Source of the DNA: Liolophura sinensis
Taxonomy: Eukaryota > Mollusca > Polyplacophora > Chitonida > Chitonidae
Length of the DNA stretch: 64,000 bases
Reading direction: 5' to 3'
NCBI RefSeq assembly: GCF_032854445.1
Contig: NC_088307.1
Location: 21,590,017 to 21,654,016 of the forward strand
The notes under the pieces were generated by a model. It ran no database searches. It saw nothing but the letters and a program-made list of their open reading frames with translations, and was not told where the DNA came from. Below are positions 20,713 through 33,600 of the stretch, in pieces; positions within the stretch are counted from its first letter, which is position 1, and the number at the start of each line of letters is the position of its first letter. Made by a program: the position numbers and the translations under genes.

Positions 20713-23700
20713 TTAATTATTTTCTGTACCTCTGATTTCTTTTTCACAGGCAATATCTTGAAGATACTGTTGTCTTCCACAATCGATGTCGTGCCACGTT
20801 CCATGTTTTTTCACAGTGACACAGTCTTCCGCTTCATTCCAGCCAGGTGGACCCGGTTCGCCTACCAGGGGGAAAAATGCGGAAGTGAGTGAAGGAATCA
20901 AGGGAGGTAAACCTTGTAACCTTGGTCCTTGAATAACAATATCAGTGAATTTCAATGCTATGCAAATGATGGAATTTCCCTGATTCTTAACTACGACATT
21001 ACACAAATATCATAAAACAAACAATCGATCGATTGATCGATGAGTCAGTCAACCTACTTTCAGTGTTCGAGTTAACAGAAACACTGCTGATAAATGGGTT
21101 GCAAGATTTGCTGCCCTTCGAAAAGGGCTGGTGTTTTGCGTAAATCTCTAACACCACGCCCAAGTCACTACTCAGTCACGGTGAAGCACCCAAAGCTAAG
21201 ATGGCATGAACAGTTAGACCAAAAGCATATCTTTTGGCACATTGACAAGAGGCCGTATTTCACCGCTTACGTGTGACCATTTGCCAGGTATTACAACTAC
21301 CATGTCTGTTCCCGATTACTCTCTATGCTGTACGTCTTTCCTGTTGTTTATGTCATTCGAACATGTACCTTGGCCTCTGCATTCCAACACTCTTATAACG
21401 CATGTGCGGCTCCCTGTGCTGGCTTTACCTCACTCACATCTCTAAACAGGTCTGAGCTTAAGAACCCGTTAGAGACACATGGGCTTTATTATACTAAATC
21501 CCTCAATATTTACCCTTTAGGTAAAACAACACATATGCATCCTGCATTAACAACAAAACGGTTGAGAAAGATTTCTTGTTGTTTCTGAAACTCTGAATCC
21601 ATTAGTCCATTTTCGGAACAGTTTTTCTGCGGTGTTGTAGTAAACCCCGGCAGAACAGACATGAATCAGATACCGAAGCACACTCTGCCGGCCTCTAAGA
21701 ATTTCACTTCATTTTTGTAAAAACACTCAGCATATTTTTGTACACTGTATTTAGCAAAATAATGTTGTGCACCAAGTTGTATATCTGTTGATGAATATGC
21801 TTTACTTTCGTCTTTCAGTGCTGAAAAGTGCGTGTAAAGAGTAAAGGTTAAAGGGCGATGTCTTTCATTGAAATTGATCTTTCATGAATGAAGTTGAAAA
21901 CGATATGTCATGGAACCGAGAGAATTCTGAATTGACACAAACACATACAACTGGGCAATAAAATGTAGATTCGGTGTCAGCACTGACGTAGCAGAGTCGT
22001 TAATGATTCTCTTCGGTGAACTGCAAAAACATAAAAGAATACTTTATAAACTTTGGGTGAGAAATTTTATCGATACATGCATACACTTGGCCTACTCTTG
22101 ATTGTTTGTATACACGATGTTCTCAACTGTCTCAACCGAATTGAGAAATCGACGTTCAGGGTCAATAATCGCAAGACTGTCTAAGTGATAAGACAAGCGC
22201 CTGTATGTTTAATGCCATCAAGGCCCAACAAATACTGATAATGGGCAATAAGAAATTATCCATCTTCGAGGTAGGGATTGAATAGAAACCTCGTGTGCCT
22301 TTATTATCAAAAGACAAACGTCTTATTTATTTTTTATTTTAACGGTGTTATACGCCATACTCAAGAATATTTCTCTTATACGACGGCACACAGCATTATG
22401 ACGGAAGGAAAACCGGAAGAGTCCCGGAAAAATCTACGATCATCCGGAGGTTGCCACACGACTGGCGTTTTTCTGATAGAAGTGTAGGTTCCCACAATCA
22501 TTGTTAGCCGATGATCATTCCGTACAAGCTGAAAATCTTCGCAAAATGCTGCAAATTTTCATTGGTAGGGGTGGAGGTGTGTCTTCATAAATATTAATGA
22601 TTAACTAAGAAGAAAGAAGTTGACCACTGAACACCAAATTAAATAAATTCATAGATAAGCTGACGTTAATGCTTGTAAAATTCAGTGTGCATCCTTCCGA
22701 GATAAGCAGTTATACCTAACCGGCAATGGCAAACCCTCTTCTAGCATTCATGTAATCCAGTGGTTCAAACTTTTCAAGTGAGTCAAAGCGACTTCTGATA
22801 TGAAACAACAACAACAACTGTTAGAAACAACAACAACAACTAGGTTAGTGTCGACTGATCAGTGTTCATTAGCGGTTTCCATATCCCCCACACAAGGATT
22901 TGCAGGGTATGTCTGCAGAGCCTAAGGAGAATAACCAGTCGTCAATCAATAAGGACGCTCCAGGTAAACAATCGCAAGGTCAACTCCCAAAACGACGTAT
23001 AACACAAACCACTTAAGAAGTGAAAAGTATATAAAGTACGAAAATAGGACGGAATCATGCAAAGAGAAGCAGTCAGTAGTTTTCAATGGTGTTAGAAAGG
23101 CGCAAGGTATGATCCAGGCGACTGAGCGGAATCAGTATTCCAATCGTGTACCATGCTAGAATATTTATTTATTTATTTATTTATTTGATTAGTGTTTAAC
23201 GCCGTACTCAAGAATATTTCACTTATACGACAGCGGCCAGCATTATGGAGGGAGGAAACCGGCCATGCTAAAATACCAGTTGTCGATAACAAAATATGTA
23301 TCTCAGTTGCGTTTTGATTGCAACTCTTCATATATCCAACATGGCGATTTATTTCAACACGATGAATACATCGCCCCTATAGCCCTGGGGTTAAGCGGAA
23401 ATGGACACAGTCATGAAGCAGAGTGCCAAAGATTCTGTTCATATGTACTTACAAGATAATGACTCTCATTGTAAAACCTCAGACACTTGGAATGAAAGCG
23501 TTTGATGGAATTACCTTGACACACTAATTTTTGCAGTAATAACTTGTGACGTTAATTGGTTTCCTTCAAATCCAGCCACGGCGGGTAAATATCTTCTACA
23601 GTCCTTGCTATATATGGGTTTTTTAAAGCCAGCGGATTATCAATGTACCGTTAAGTGAACGAGAAAGATCGATCTGACGAGGCTAACCCCTAAATAGGTT

Positions 23701-26229
23701 CTGCATATAGTTGTATTATATGGGAACAGATATAGGCTGGACAAAAAGGGGGGGGGGGGGAGGGGAGAGAGCAAAATTTGTAACCATCGGAATACCTACA
23801 CACTGTTTATATATGGTTTCCCAAATTTCATAATGACACGCTAGTTTGACTTACCAAATCCCCAGTTGACAAACTGAGGCTTTGAGCCATTGCTCCATCT
23901 AAAGTCTCCCTCTTTTTCTCTGTCATTTAGGGCGATAAGCGCCTGTCCTGTCTGCCGGTTTGATAGGAGCACGGTGAGCATGTTGTTTAGTTCTTCCGTG
24001 TACACATTCATCAAAGTTCCTCTGTGCTGACGACAAAGTTCCTCCGCGTGCTGGTATCCATTCTTTTCAGTATCCCCAGGAAAGATGATATAACATTTTC
24101 GGCCCAGTTTCAACCAACCCATGGGGCAATAGCCTGTGTCATATGAAAAAAATATTGAAGTAGTTTTATTTGTTTATTTGACTGCTGTTTTACGCCGTAT
24201 TCAAGAATATTTTTCACTTATATGACGCCGGCCAGCATTATGTTGGGAAGAAACCGGACAGACCCCAGAGAAAACCCACGACCATCCGAAAGTTGCTGAG
24301 AGACGCTCCCATGTGCGGCCGGTGAGGAAGTCAGCATGAGCTGTACTTTACCTCACAGCGACCGTATTGGTGAGAGGCTTCCACGTCATTACCCCGCGCT
24401 GGCACGCTAACAACCTCGGCCTCGGGGGGCCCTACTCAGTGAGGTAAGATCCCATCATGATTAAGAAAGGTTTGTAGTAAATGATTTTCATTAAATTTGT
24501 CAACTTCAACCCCAAAATATATATATCCCCTGTCTTTCACGTGGTACCATTCCATAACACTACATGCAGCTTGTATTTTTCCCCACAATATATTAAAAAA
24601 AAATAATCTGGATGTGTAACCTAAACTAAGATTCTGTTGATTATGGAAGCCCATTAGGGCCATTGCTTCTTTCGCTGTTTGTTCAACAAGAACAGGACGC
24701 CCTATTATACTCTCAGCTTTTTGCATGTTTAAAGTGGGCCAGTCTGAACCACGCCATTTTAAAGTTAAATTGATATTTTATTTATAAAATGACGCATTCC
24801 TGTTAGGAATAAAATGTTATCTGGTTGAGTAGCATTTTTACAAAAGTGATACAAATTAGCAAATTGTGCTAACAGCGTATGAGTCGCTACTATTTAAACA
24901 TTCACATGAACAGATATAATAAAACGCTGTGATAAATTTACAAAAGGTCGCATTTCACCCGTGGCATGTGATAATTTGCCAGCTTTATACCGGGGTCATC
25001 ATTGATCTAGTTTTTCTTTAAGTCTTCTGGTTTCCCGCCGAAAAAAATGTTGAGGGAAAAACAGAAACCTCGAGGCAAAAAAGTTGAAACTTTGAAAACA
25101 TTGTCACTTTTTTACCTCTAGATTACGATTTTCTTATCTCCACATTTCAACTGTGGAAAGCTTGTGTTTTGTGTGAGATGTTACGTCTCTATTCCTCTGC
25201 ATTTTCTACACCTGAATAATAACTGTGACTGATTGTGCATGTGGAAATATCTCTGTGTTATTTTCATCTCTGTTTGTGCTATCCAGACGGTCTTGCATGG
25301 GGCGTGCATGAACAAGGAAGTTGCATGAACGTAAAGCGTGCATGAACAAGGAGGTTGCATAAACATAAAGCGTGCATGAACAAGAAGGTTGCATGAACAA
25401 GGAGGTTGCATGAACGTAAAGCGTGCATGAACAAGCAGGTTGCATGAACAAGGAGGTTGCATGAACATAAAGCGTGCATGAACGAGGAGATTGCATGAAC
25501 TGGAGCGTGCATGGACAAGGGGGCTGCATGAACGTGGACCGTGCATGAACAAGGAGGTTGCATGAACGTGGACCGTGCATGAACAAGGAGGTTGCATGAA
25601 CGTGGAGAGTGCATGAACAAGGCGGTTGCATGAACGTGGAGCGTGCGTGAACAAGGAAGGTACATGAAAAAGGAGGTTACATGAACATAGGTGTATTCTG
25701 AACGAATGTTTAAAATTTTTCCACACATTTTCCACAGATGTTGCACACAATACAAGATGAATATTCTCCGACAAGGTATTAACTGACATACAGGTGCTTG
25801 TAATTCTCGCGATATTACTCGGGAAAAAAGTAACATTGGAGAGTTGAAATTTCGGGAAACAAGGTCTAACTTTTGCGAAGAATATCAAAATTTCGGCATA
25901 AAATTTGGACGATCACTTATCCTTACCCAGTTTTTTTACTTTCACACTATTGTTTCTTCTCGCCATGCAGTGGCCCCTAATATTTCACTCTGGTCACTTC
26001 GTGCTGTCCAGATCTGACCATCAAATAACCCATTCTCATTCCGCTGTTTATCCGATCCAATTCTCGGGTGACAAAAATTAAATCCATGAAATGACATTTA
26101 ATAGAAAACATTCTACAAGTAACTTCAACAAACAAGACGACCAGTAAACTCACCAGAAAAACCTTGAGCGTGGAAAGCCTGTATGCAAAAGAATAAAAGA
26201 ACAGTTATTCTGAAACGAAAAAGAGTCAT
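20713..26229 (-). CDS. Secreted C-type lectin gene 1 (three exons)
   Basis: Exon 1, 26229-26154: ATG, a hydrophobic signal peptide (VLLFFCIQAFHAQG) and donor GTGAGT. Exon 2, 24133-23855 (279 bp): CTLD first part, starting YCPMGW, with KCYIIFPGD, EELCRQHRGTLMNV and FRWSNG; donor GTAAGT. Exon 3, 20861-20713: second part with GEPGPPGWNEAEDCV, WHDIDC, IACEKE and stop. Both joins are phase 1 and recreate glycine. The predicted product is 167 residues, an extracellular single-CTLD protein with all six cysteines of a long-form CTLD. The usual Ca2+/sugar motifs are altered (EPG for EPN, WHD for WND), so specificity is unknown. A poor donor (G|GTACAG at 20730/20729) could extend the protein into a further exon. 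Introns: about 2.0 and 3.0 kb. Head-to-head with lectin gene 2. Likely role: innate recognition, by family. Confidence 0.85.
21228..21345 (-). repeat. Dispersed repeat family 'A' in lectin 1 intron 2
   Basis: Reverse copy with tatttcaccgcttacgtgtg and accatttgccag, plus the tctctatgctgtacgtctt block also present in forward copies. The rest of this 3.0-kb intron has a SINE near 22325, one near 23163 and a poly-G run near 23748. Confidence 0.65.
22325..22462 (-). mobile_element. Diverged tRNA-SINE fragment in lectin 1 intron 2
   Basis: Reverse SINE (cgccatactcaagaatattt, cagcattatgacggaagg, atcatccggaggttgcc), truncated and mutated. Confidence 0.8.
23163..23262 (-). mobile_element. Truncated tRNA-SINE with target duplication in lectin 1 intron 2
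   Basis: Reverse SINE starting with repeated TATTTATT and ending at ggaggaaaccgg. Flanked by imperfect duplications ccatgctagaata (from 23151) and ccatgctaaaata (from 23263). SINEs of this family repeatedly end at this internal point. Confidence 0.85.
23748..23774 (+). repeat. Poly-G tract
   Basis: A run of 13 or more G followed by GA-rich sequence, in lectin 1 intron 2. Similar homopolymers (poly-C or poly-G) occur near 39870, 40091, 46835, 57176 and 62781. Confidence 0.9.
24163..24430 (-). mobile_element. Full-length tRNA-SINE in lectin 1 intron 1
   Basis: Reverse, nearly complete copy from the T-rich tail complement through the body to the tRNA-like head (ggcacgctaacaacctcggc, ggggggccc), about 268 bp. 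The consensus tRNA head is slightly diverged. Confidence 0.9.
24880..24995 (-). repeat. Dispersed repeat family 'A' in lectin 1 intron 1
   Basis: Reverse core aaaggtcgcatttcacccg and gtgataatttgccag. Diverged. Confidence 0.55.
25302..25690 (-). repeat. 17/34-bp minisatellite in lectin 1 intron 1
   Basis: About 23 half-units of 17 bp alternate between gcatgaacaaggaggtt and variants of gcatgaacgtaaagcgt or gcatgaacgtggagcgt, giving a 34-bp higher-order period. The minus strand lacks stop codons in all three frames, which produces three overlapping open frames (the longest 235 codons) of periodic Cys/His/Phe peptide. Lying within a spliced intron of lectin gene 1 and with a period not divisible by three, it is more likely non-coding. 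Confidence 0.9.
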
Positions 26230-27670
26230 CTCTTTGATGCATGTACTGATATAGCTCTGTTAAGGTCAATCCGGCTTCCACACAGATAAAACAAATGTCA
26301 CACAAAGCAAGTGTGGCGTAAACCCTCTGTGTTTATGTAGCAATGCTTAACTACCGACATGATACGCAGCAGTCCACACCATTCTATCGTGAAAAGGTAG
26401 ACGGCAAAACGACATGGGTCTTTTGTCTGAGGACAATACTTGTACGACATCCGGCGGGTTACCATGATGAAAAAAACATTAGCATGTATGCGAGGAAGAC
26501 AATAGGCCAATACAGGTTGTCTTGAGGTACTTGGCAAATGGGAATTTTCAGGTCTTTAGGCATTTGGCGAAGACCCGTGATAAAACCCGTACTGAGGTAA
26601 ACTGAGTAGAGGCAGGATTTCACTGGTGGTTGCTCTGGTTTTACACTCTGCTATTGTCTCTTGTTCCACGGTTGGCCCGGTTCTGCTGAAACGAAACTAA
26701 AGCAAAAATTCCCATCATCACTGGTAAACACAAGTGACTTCATCTCGCCATATTTCCATCGCCATGTAATATGATATAATTAAAGACTTACAACATAGAG
26801 AGTACGGAACCAGAGGAGCTACCACAGTGTGATGGCCGGCAAATTGCCACACGTAGCCATTGAAATACGGCCTCTTATCAATTTGCCTCAGTTCGGGTGT
26901 AATTCTTACTGATCATGTAAATGCTTAAACCGTAGCAAATTACACGCTCACTAACACCATGGATTTCAGTAGAATTATAGCCTATTTATTTTGGAGAGTC
27001 GCCTATATTCAGTTGCCTGTAAAATCAGTCATATTCGCTTCCAAAATTGCCTTTAGCCAGTGACACGTAACAACCCAAGCTCTACACACTGACACGTTGA
27101 ACGTCCCAATTATTACAAGGCAAATACAGGAAGAATACTTTTTCTAATTCACAACGTTCAACTCTATAAGCTAAGTTTCGATACCACGAACTCATTGCCT
27201 CGGCAGACGTCACAATTATTCAAACACAAGCTGCATGCTGAATAATGGGCGCGGAGAGTAATTTGTTATACAACGTCTGCACCAACGGACGGTGAGAACA
27301 AACTCCACGCAGTGACAAAGTCTACACTGCTGTCTCTGCGAACGGTTTAAATTGACGCCGCATGGCCGGGAAATAGAAACAAAGCTAACAAGCGGTGCCG
27401 CAGGAAATAATGTGGCGCGCACATATAATCCCTGCTATGGTACCGGTTTCTCTGAAGTTGCAGGTATAGTGTATGGGGTTACACGGGGTACCGTTGGCTC
27501 CATGATGAAAGGAAAATATATGCCACTGTACTGCGTTTAAAAGATCAATAATGGTATTAAAGATACATTATCCCCACCTTAAGGCAACCAGCGAGCACGT
27601 GTTAATATTTCAAACAATCCTACACAGCCAGCAAAGAAACTGAATGCTGTGTTCCCAATTTTATGGAACC
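26230..27670. promoter_or_regulatory. Shared 5' region of the divergent lectin pair
   Basis: These 1441 bp separate the two predicted ATG codons (26229 minus, 27671 plus), so they must hold both 5' UTRs and probably both promoters unless further 5' exons exist. More than a third (about 26788-27330) is dispersed repeat families A and B. I see no unambiguous TATA box; tttaaaag near 27535 is only a candidate for the plus gene. Confidence 0.5.
26788..27330 (+). repeat. Adjacent dispersed repeats A and B between the lectin genes
   Basis: Family A core (gccacacgtagccattgaaatacgg) runs into family B (cctgtaaaatcagtcatattcgc, cagtgacacgtaacaaccc, tgcatgctgaataatggg). The B part matches 37110-37460 in reverse over about 340 bp. 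The two may be halves of one composite element. Confidence 0.7.
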
Positions 27671-30600
27671 ATGGTATACTTCAACAAGACAAGCGTTAGA
27701 TGTTGTGCTCTGGTACTGCTGATTTCTGGAGTCTTTTCACTTGGTGAGTTGTTTCAGGATAGTGAGCCCAATTTTTTTTTCAACTAAATTTACGTTTGTT
27801 TTTGCTCCCAAATGTGGCTGACAAATTGAACTCTTCAACGTAACAAATACTGGATATTATGTTCTTACACTGCTGAATGTAGTCTTTCCACTTGTTGTGT
27901 TCGTTATTTGTATAACATGTTTTTGAACAGGATATGCCACTGTGCGTGAAAATATTTCCTTTGCGCATAAATAGTCTAATGAATATGGGTTGATTGGTTG
28001 ATTGGCGTTGTTGTTTTATGCCATACTAAAGACTTTGTGTATGTATACGATGGCGGTCATTTTGATAAGTGATAGAAACCAAGGTGCCGGGGATAAACCA
28101 TCGACTTTTGGCAAGTTGCTTTTTTCACTTGCGACGTACAGATATGCACGCTATATTGTTGGAAGACAAGTTATCAAGGAAAGTTAAATCGGACATTTTC
28201 TTCATGCTCACCACCGTACGTCCACAGCGAACATGTACCTATACTTATACATTCGCTAAAATTATATGAAAAAAATTGGGGTGCCTCCGCGGCTCAGTTG
28301 ATTAGCGCGCTAGCACAGAGTAATGAGCCAGGAGCCTCTCGCCAATGCGGTTGCTCTGAGTTCAAGTCCAGCTCATGCTGGCTTCCTCTCCGGCCTTACG
28401 TGGGAAGGTCTGTCAGCCACCTGCAGATGGTCGTAGGTTTCGTCTGGGCTCTGCCTGGTTTCCTCCCACCATAATGCTGGCCACCGTCGTATAAGTGAAA
28501 TATTCTTGAGTACGGCGTAAAACACTATTCAAGGAAATAAATAAATAAATTTTTAAAAATTGATCTTATTTGTCAAAAACTAGCTGTCTAGTTCAACTTT
28601 TCTGCCGAATGGGTAAAACAATTTTTCTGGCGACAGACAAAATACTCCAGATTTTATTGGGCAAAACAACAGTACAATGCGCACCTGTTGGCTAGGTCAT
28701 CTCCCTTTGTTCGGCTGTGAAAACAATGACGACGATAAAGCAATTCATCTGTACATTGTCCTTTTGCATTGGATTCATGTGTCTTTACAAGATAAATTCG
28801 TTGCACTATTACCCAGTGATAAAGCATTCTCCCAAAACGAGTTTTACTGGCACAAGTATTTCTTTACCCTCTCACTGAATCACTATGTACATAATGGTGC
28901 CCCGTACAAACGGCTGATCAATCCCTTAAAATCACGGTTTTGCATCGAATATTTATTTGTTATTCTCTGATGTTAACTTGGGCGCCGCATTTAAAAAAAA
29001 TGATAGTGGTCACTTTTCTTTTTATCGGTGTTTTAAGTGGCTCTCCAAAGTCTCTGGAGAGCACCACCGCTCTTCACCAGGTCCTTGACAAATTTCATTG
29101 TTCAGAGCCGAAACCAACCAGCTAAAGCTGGGATCGTGCGATCGACCATGTTGGTCAGAAGCCAATCGCAACCTGAGAAAGATGGATGGCGCATGAGCAT
29201 CTTCCCTATAAGGTATTCGTGCAAGGAGACACGTCATATGTCAATTTCTGTGCATGACCCTGCGTTAGATTGGTCAATGCACGCTCTATTGTTTTTATAT
29301 GGTTGACTTCTCACTTTGTAGAGTGGCTAATTTGGTCTATTAATTAGAGGAATTCAAGTTTAAACCTTTGAATTGTATTCTTCCAAAACGTGGGAAAATT
29401 TCTACAAGAATGCCACCATAAGGGCATGACAGGAAAGATATAAAATGTGGGTATAAATTGAGCCAATCGGCGATTTTTAACAAATAAATCCGTTATTAAA
29501 TGCTATTTCAAATTTATACTTTGAGTTTATGTTGTCGGAAAACAACTTTTATATGAGATTTGTTTAATGTTGTTATAAGCTGATTCAAACTCAATTATTT
29601 CCTTGGAATTTGGTGCTGATTTTAGGCAAATGCCCAACACCGTGGACTCGACACGAGCAGACATGTTACATCATGTTACCGGGTGACCCAAAGTTGAACA
29701 CGGCTGACAACGCCGAAAACGTTTGCCGACGAAATGGGGGCACGCTGATGAACTTACGTAATGAGAGGCTGAACCAAATGGCCGCTACCCTTCTCCGAAC
29801 TACTGGTGGCTTGTCCGCCATTATTGGCCTGAATGATCGCAAAGAGGAAGGCCAGTATTGTTGGAGCGATGGCATGATGACGAAGTACCAGAACTGGAAC
29901 AATGGTATTTATAATCACAAACCTGTCGCTAGGCGTTTTTCGCAGGCCCTCAACTGGGCCGCCCAGCCCCTTAAAGGACAAGACAACACCTGACTAAAAC
30001 ATATTTAAATTGAAAACAGGCTACTCGAGCTTTCTAAAAAGTATCATACTTCATTTTTTAAATAAGATTTCATCGAGTAACATGTACAACAAAATGTCAA
30101 TACTGCACAAATGTGTGTGGTTCGAGGCTGCCATCTTGAGAATTTTATCCAATCAAACTCGTTACTGTTAGATTGCGCGACTTTAGCTGTGGTGTAGCCT
30201 TTGCCCAATTACTCCACGGAGTGACGTTTGAAAACACAGGGCTGCTGCATAAGACATCATTTTGAGATCGTTTACAATAATTTAATTACGTGTAGCCGAA
30301 GGGCCATTTCACACAGTGTTAATTGTGGGGCAGATCTGTATTATTTACAGACCACCACCAGACGTAAATCAACCAAGTTGATTAATAAGTCGTGTACTAT
30401 GTAACACGGTGTCACAAATTATGTCAGACAGTAAGTACAGTAGCATGCCGTCTCGGCCCAAACCGCATGTGCATCTCCCTAATAGACCCTACGCCTACTT
30501 AGTCACGCTGTTCAACCTATACAAATGTATTTTTTGTCGTTCATTTTATCGCTTAGTCAGCAGTTTCTAAATAACAAATATCAGAGACACTGCTAAATTC

Positions 30601-33600
30601 ATCAGGGATGCCGAAGGTTTGTACGAATGAGGGGACTACATCTCACCAGACAACGCTTAAAATTAATTAAAAATCTTATGACATAATTCTTTTTCTCTGA
30701 ATTTATTGGAAATGAAGAATTTAAATTCTACTAATAAGACTTTCTCACATACAAGAGGTGTTTTTTTCTGTTTTCTTTATAAAATACAGTAAAATTATTG
30801 AAACGCCGTGTTCAAGCAGAGGTGTTTTCTCTGACGTCCGCGTTAACTATGTCAGCACTCTGTTCACCTTAGAAGCTACCATTACAAAATTGAAGCATCA
30901 AATCCAGCGACAATCAATTTCCCAGATCATGCAGCCCCAGTGGTGTTTAGATTTATTTCCATTTGTTTCACAATTGATCATGGATCTAGTTGTACAACAA
31001 TCTGATTGTAATTTTGTAAACGTTTAATAGAGCTCAAAATCACCGGTAAAACCCTCTTGAATACTCGTGCCGTGCATCTGCTGACTAGTTAAACGGTCGC
31101 TGAGGTACTGTATCAACAGTTCGAGCAATAGAAAAAATATCCTTATATACGGTATACCCAGTTTCCGAGAAAGCCATTTACCACTCGGGCCTTCATCGCC
31201 GAAGTCCACAACTTTTATCTCCCATTGGCTGCTGCTTAGACTGTTATACAGAAAATACCTTCGACACTAGCGAGCTTGAGTAAAAGTCTCCTTGTTCTCG
31301 ATAAGCTGTGTCATGACGAAGTTTCATAAATCTTTACTGGGTTGAAAAAAATCTATAAAAATATTTAACGCCTGTTTAACATACTTCGAATGGTAGTCTT
31401 TCAGTTAACATAAACATTATCAAGGTGCTCTCCTCATTTGAACTATGTCATCCTGCCCTTAATATGAGCCTATCTCTCCACTCGTGCCCTGCCCTTAATT
31501 TCATTATGAAGAGTTTTCAAAACGATGATTGTATATTTTGTCGAAGCTGATGAACTGCGCTTTTGAGTGCACACGTGTTAGATAAAGGCGACTATGCTTG
31601 GTTTCCGGTATATTGTTCTGTCGGCCCGACTCGGTTGAACGTCTTTGTGCTTCCGGGCAGCTTGCTTCAGGTATTAGTTGTCGAGTGGACATTCAAATTT
31701 CGTGAGATTTAGACGAATTTTAGAATGCTTTGGAAAAGAAAAGAATCTCCAAGCCCTATTTGAAAATCCGGAGGTGATCTCCCTGTCTGGAGCTCACACA
31801 AGAAATAAATTATCAATAAATTGTTATTGATCTACTGAATTATTTCCCACTAGCAAGGTGGTACTGATAGAATATATGGTCCACAAAGTCATTTCTTGAA
31901 TGACAATGTGAAAATATGTATAAGACAAAGAAATGTATCACTTTTTCAAAAATGTACATTAAATTTATAAGCATCTAATCCTTGTATAATTCAGTACATA
32001 AATAGTTAATTACGCTTCAGCCAGAAATGCCTCTGTAGGATTTACCCTATTTTATCAACACTTAAAAGTGTTGCAGTTGCCTACGTATTCTAATTTGTGG
32101 GCGTTAACAAGAGACATGCTGCTATGAAGCTTTGGAGGCAAGACAGGTAGGAGATTTATGTACATACGTGTGCATATAGTCATGTGAATAAATGTGTCTG
32201 TGAATAAATTGCAGTTGAAATGCCTGTTTAATTTGCAAAATGTCTGAACATTCAGGACATACAAGTGTAGGTACATGGACTCTCAAATAAAATGTCTTAC
32301 GTGACAGGGAAATCTTCCCGGCGGCGGTGGCCCACGAACCTCCGGCCTGTGATTTAGCCTGTGATTGTTGTGTTGAACTGACAGACATAAAAATAGTTGT
32401 ATTATTGAAAACAGATGTAATAGTTGTTTGTGGTTCAGAAGCACGTTTGCCTAACAACACAATTAAAAGACATATATCACAAAGAGTAAAAACCAGAGCA
32501 TCGACGACAATGCGATAGTTAGAAAATGGGCAAATGTAACCAGTAGATTAAGGCCTCTTGTCAGTTTATCTCAGTTACGGTTTATCCTAACTGTTCATGC
32601 TAATACTTAAATAGTATCAAATTACACACCCTCGATCTAGCACAATGGCGTAAGTAGAATTAGGTAAAAGAAGCAAAAAACACGTCAGTGGTCTAACAAT
32701 AGACACGTCACTGGTCTAACAACATTCAGTAAAGCAGCATTGTCTACAAGCAATTAACCGTGGCAGTTTAAATTAAAACTAGGCTAATCGATGATACATA
32801 GGAGTACAGATGAAGACACTTATCGTAAAATAAATGTCCATAGAGCAGTTCCAAAAGTACTCTTAAGATAAACGCCAGGGCAGTATAGCTCCACGTACCT
32901 CTAAACTTTCGCTAAAACTACGGGGTAGAGCTACACAACGTTCTATTTGATTTTCTTGGAGTAGTGCCAGATCTCTGCCAATTCGCACCTCAGGCAGTTT
33001 CCCAGTGTCTTCCTGCGAAAGTACAGACCAATGGAAATATGCGCGCTACAATTTCGGCGGCCCACCTTCATTTCTTAGGAGATTGACATGGCCCCCTGTT
33101 AAATCGAAACTTATCCGTCATGGTGACCGTTGTGAATGCAAACAATGTCTCCTCCCGTGTGTAGAGAGTTCCCACGGAATATTTCATTGACACATTCCGC
33201 AAAATTTTAAACGGGCCACATGCCTACATTGCTAACATACGGGACGTGGTCGCCATTAGAGGTTGGCTTCGTTTTAACACGGGGTGATGATCTTCGACGC
33301 CGGCAATCTCCTAAAGCGATGTACCCGAAACTGTAGCGCTTATTTGTGTTGGTCTGTACTTTCACACGAGACACGAGAAAGTGTCTGAGGTGCGAGTTGG
33401 TAGAACTGTGGCACTACTCCAAGAAAATCTTACAGAACGCTGTGTAGCTCTACCCCGTAGTGTTAACGAAAGTGTATAGCTGCGTGGAGCTAAGGGAAAT
33501 AGTAACTTGAGTAAGAATGCCTCGGACAAAAACAAACAAGGTGCCATCATTGATGTGAATTAAAAAAACTGGAGACAGTGTAAAAACACTAAAGGAGAAG

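Noticed and set aside
20713-21006. Full 97-codon minus frame as a single exon beginning at 21006
   Set aside because: Only the part from 20861 is CTLD; a tag acceptor at 20862-20864 with correct phase shows the upstream part is intron.
24436-24726. Minus-strand 96-codon frame upstream of lectin 1 exon 2, considered as another CTLD exon
   Set aside because: No cysteine pattern, no acceptor or donor in phase, and the exon-1 to exon-2 join of lectin 1 already works without it.
25181-25888. A 235-codon minus-strand open frame rich in Cys, His and Phe
   Set aside because: It is produced by the 17/34-bp minisatellite, all three minus frames are open, and it lies inside a predicted intron of lectin gene 1.
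28677-28970. 97-codon plus frame in lectin 2 intron 1
   Set aside because: No domain, no splice context, and composition like the surrounding intron.
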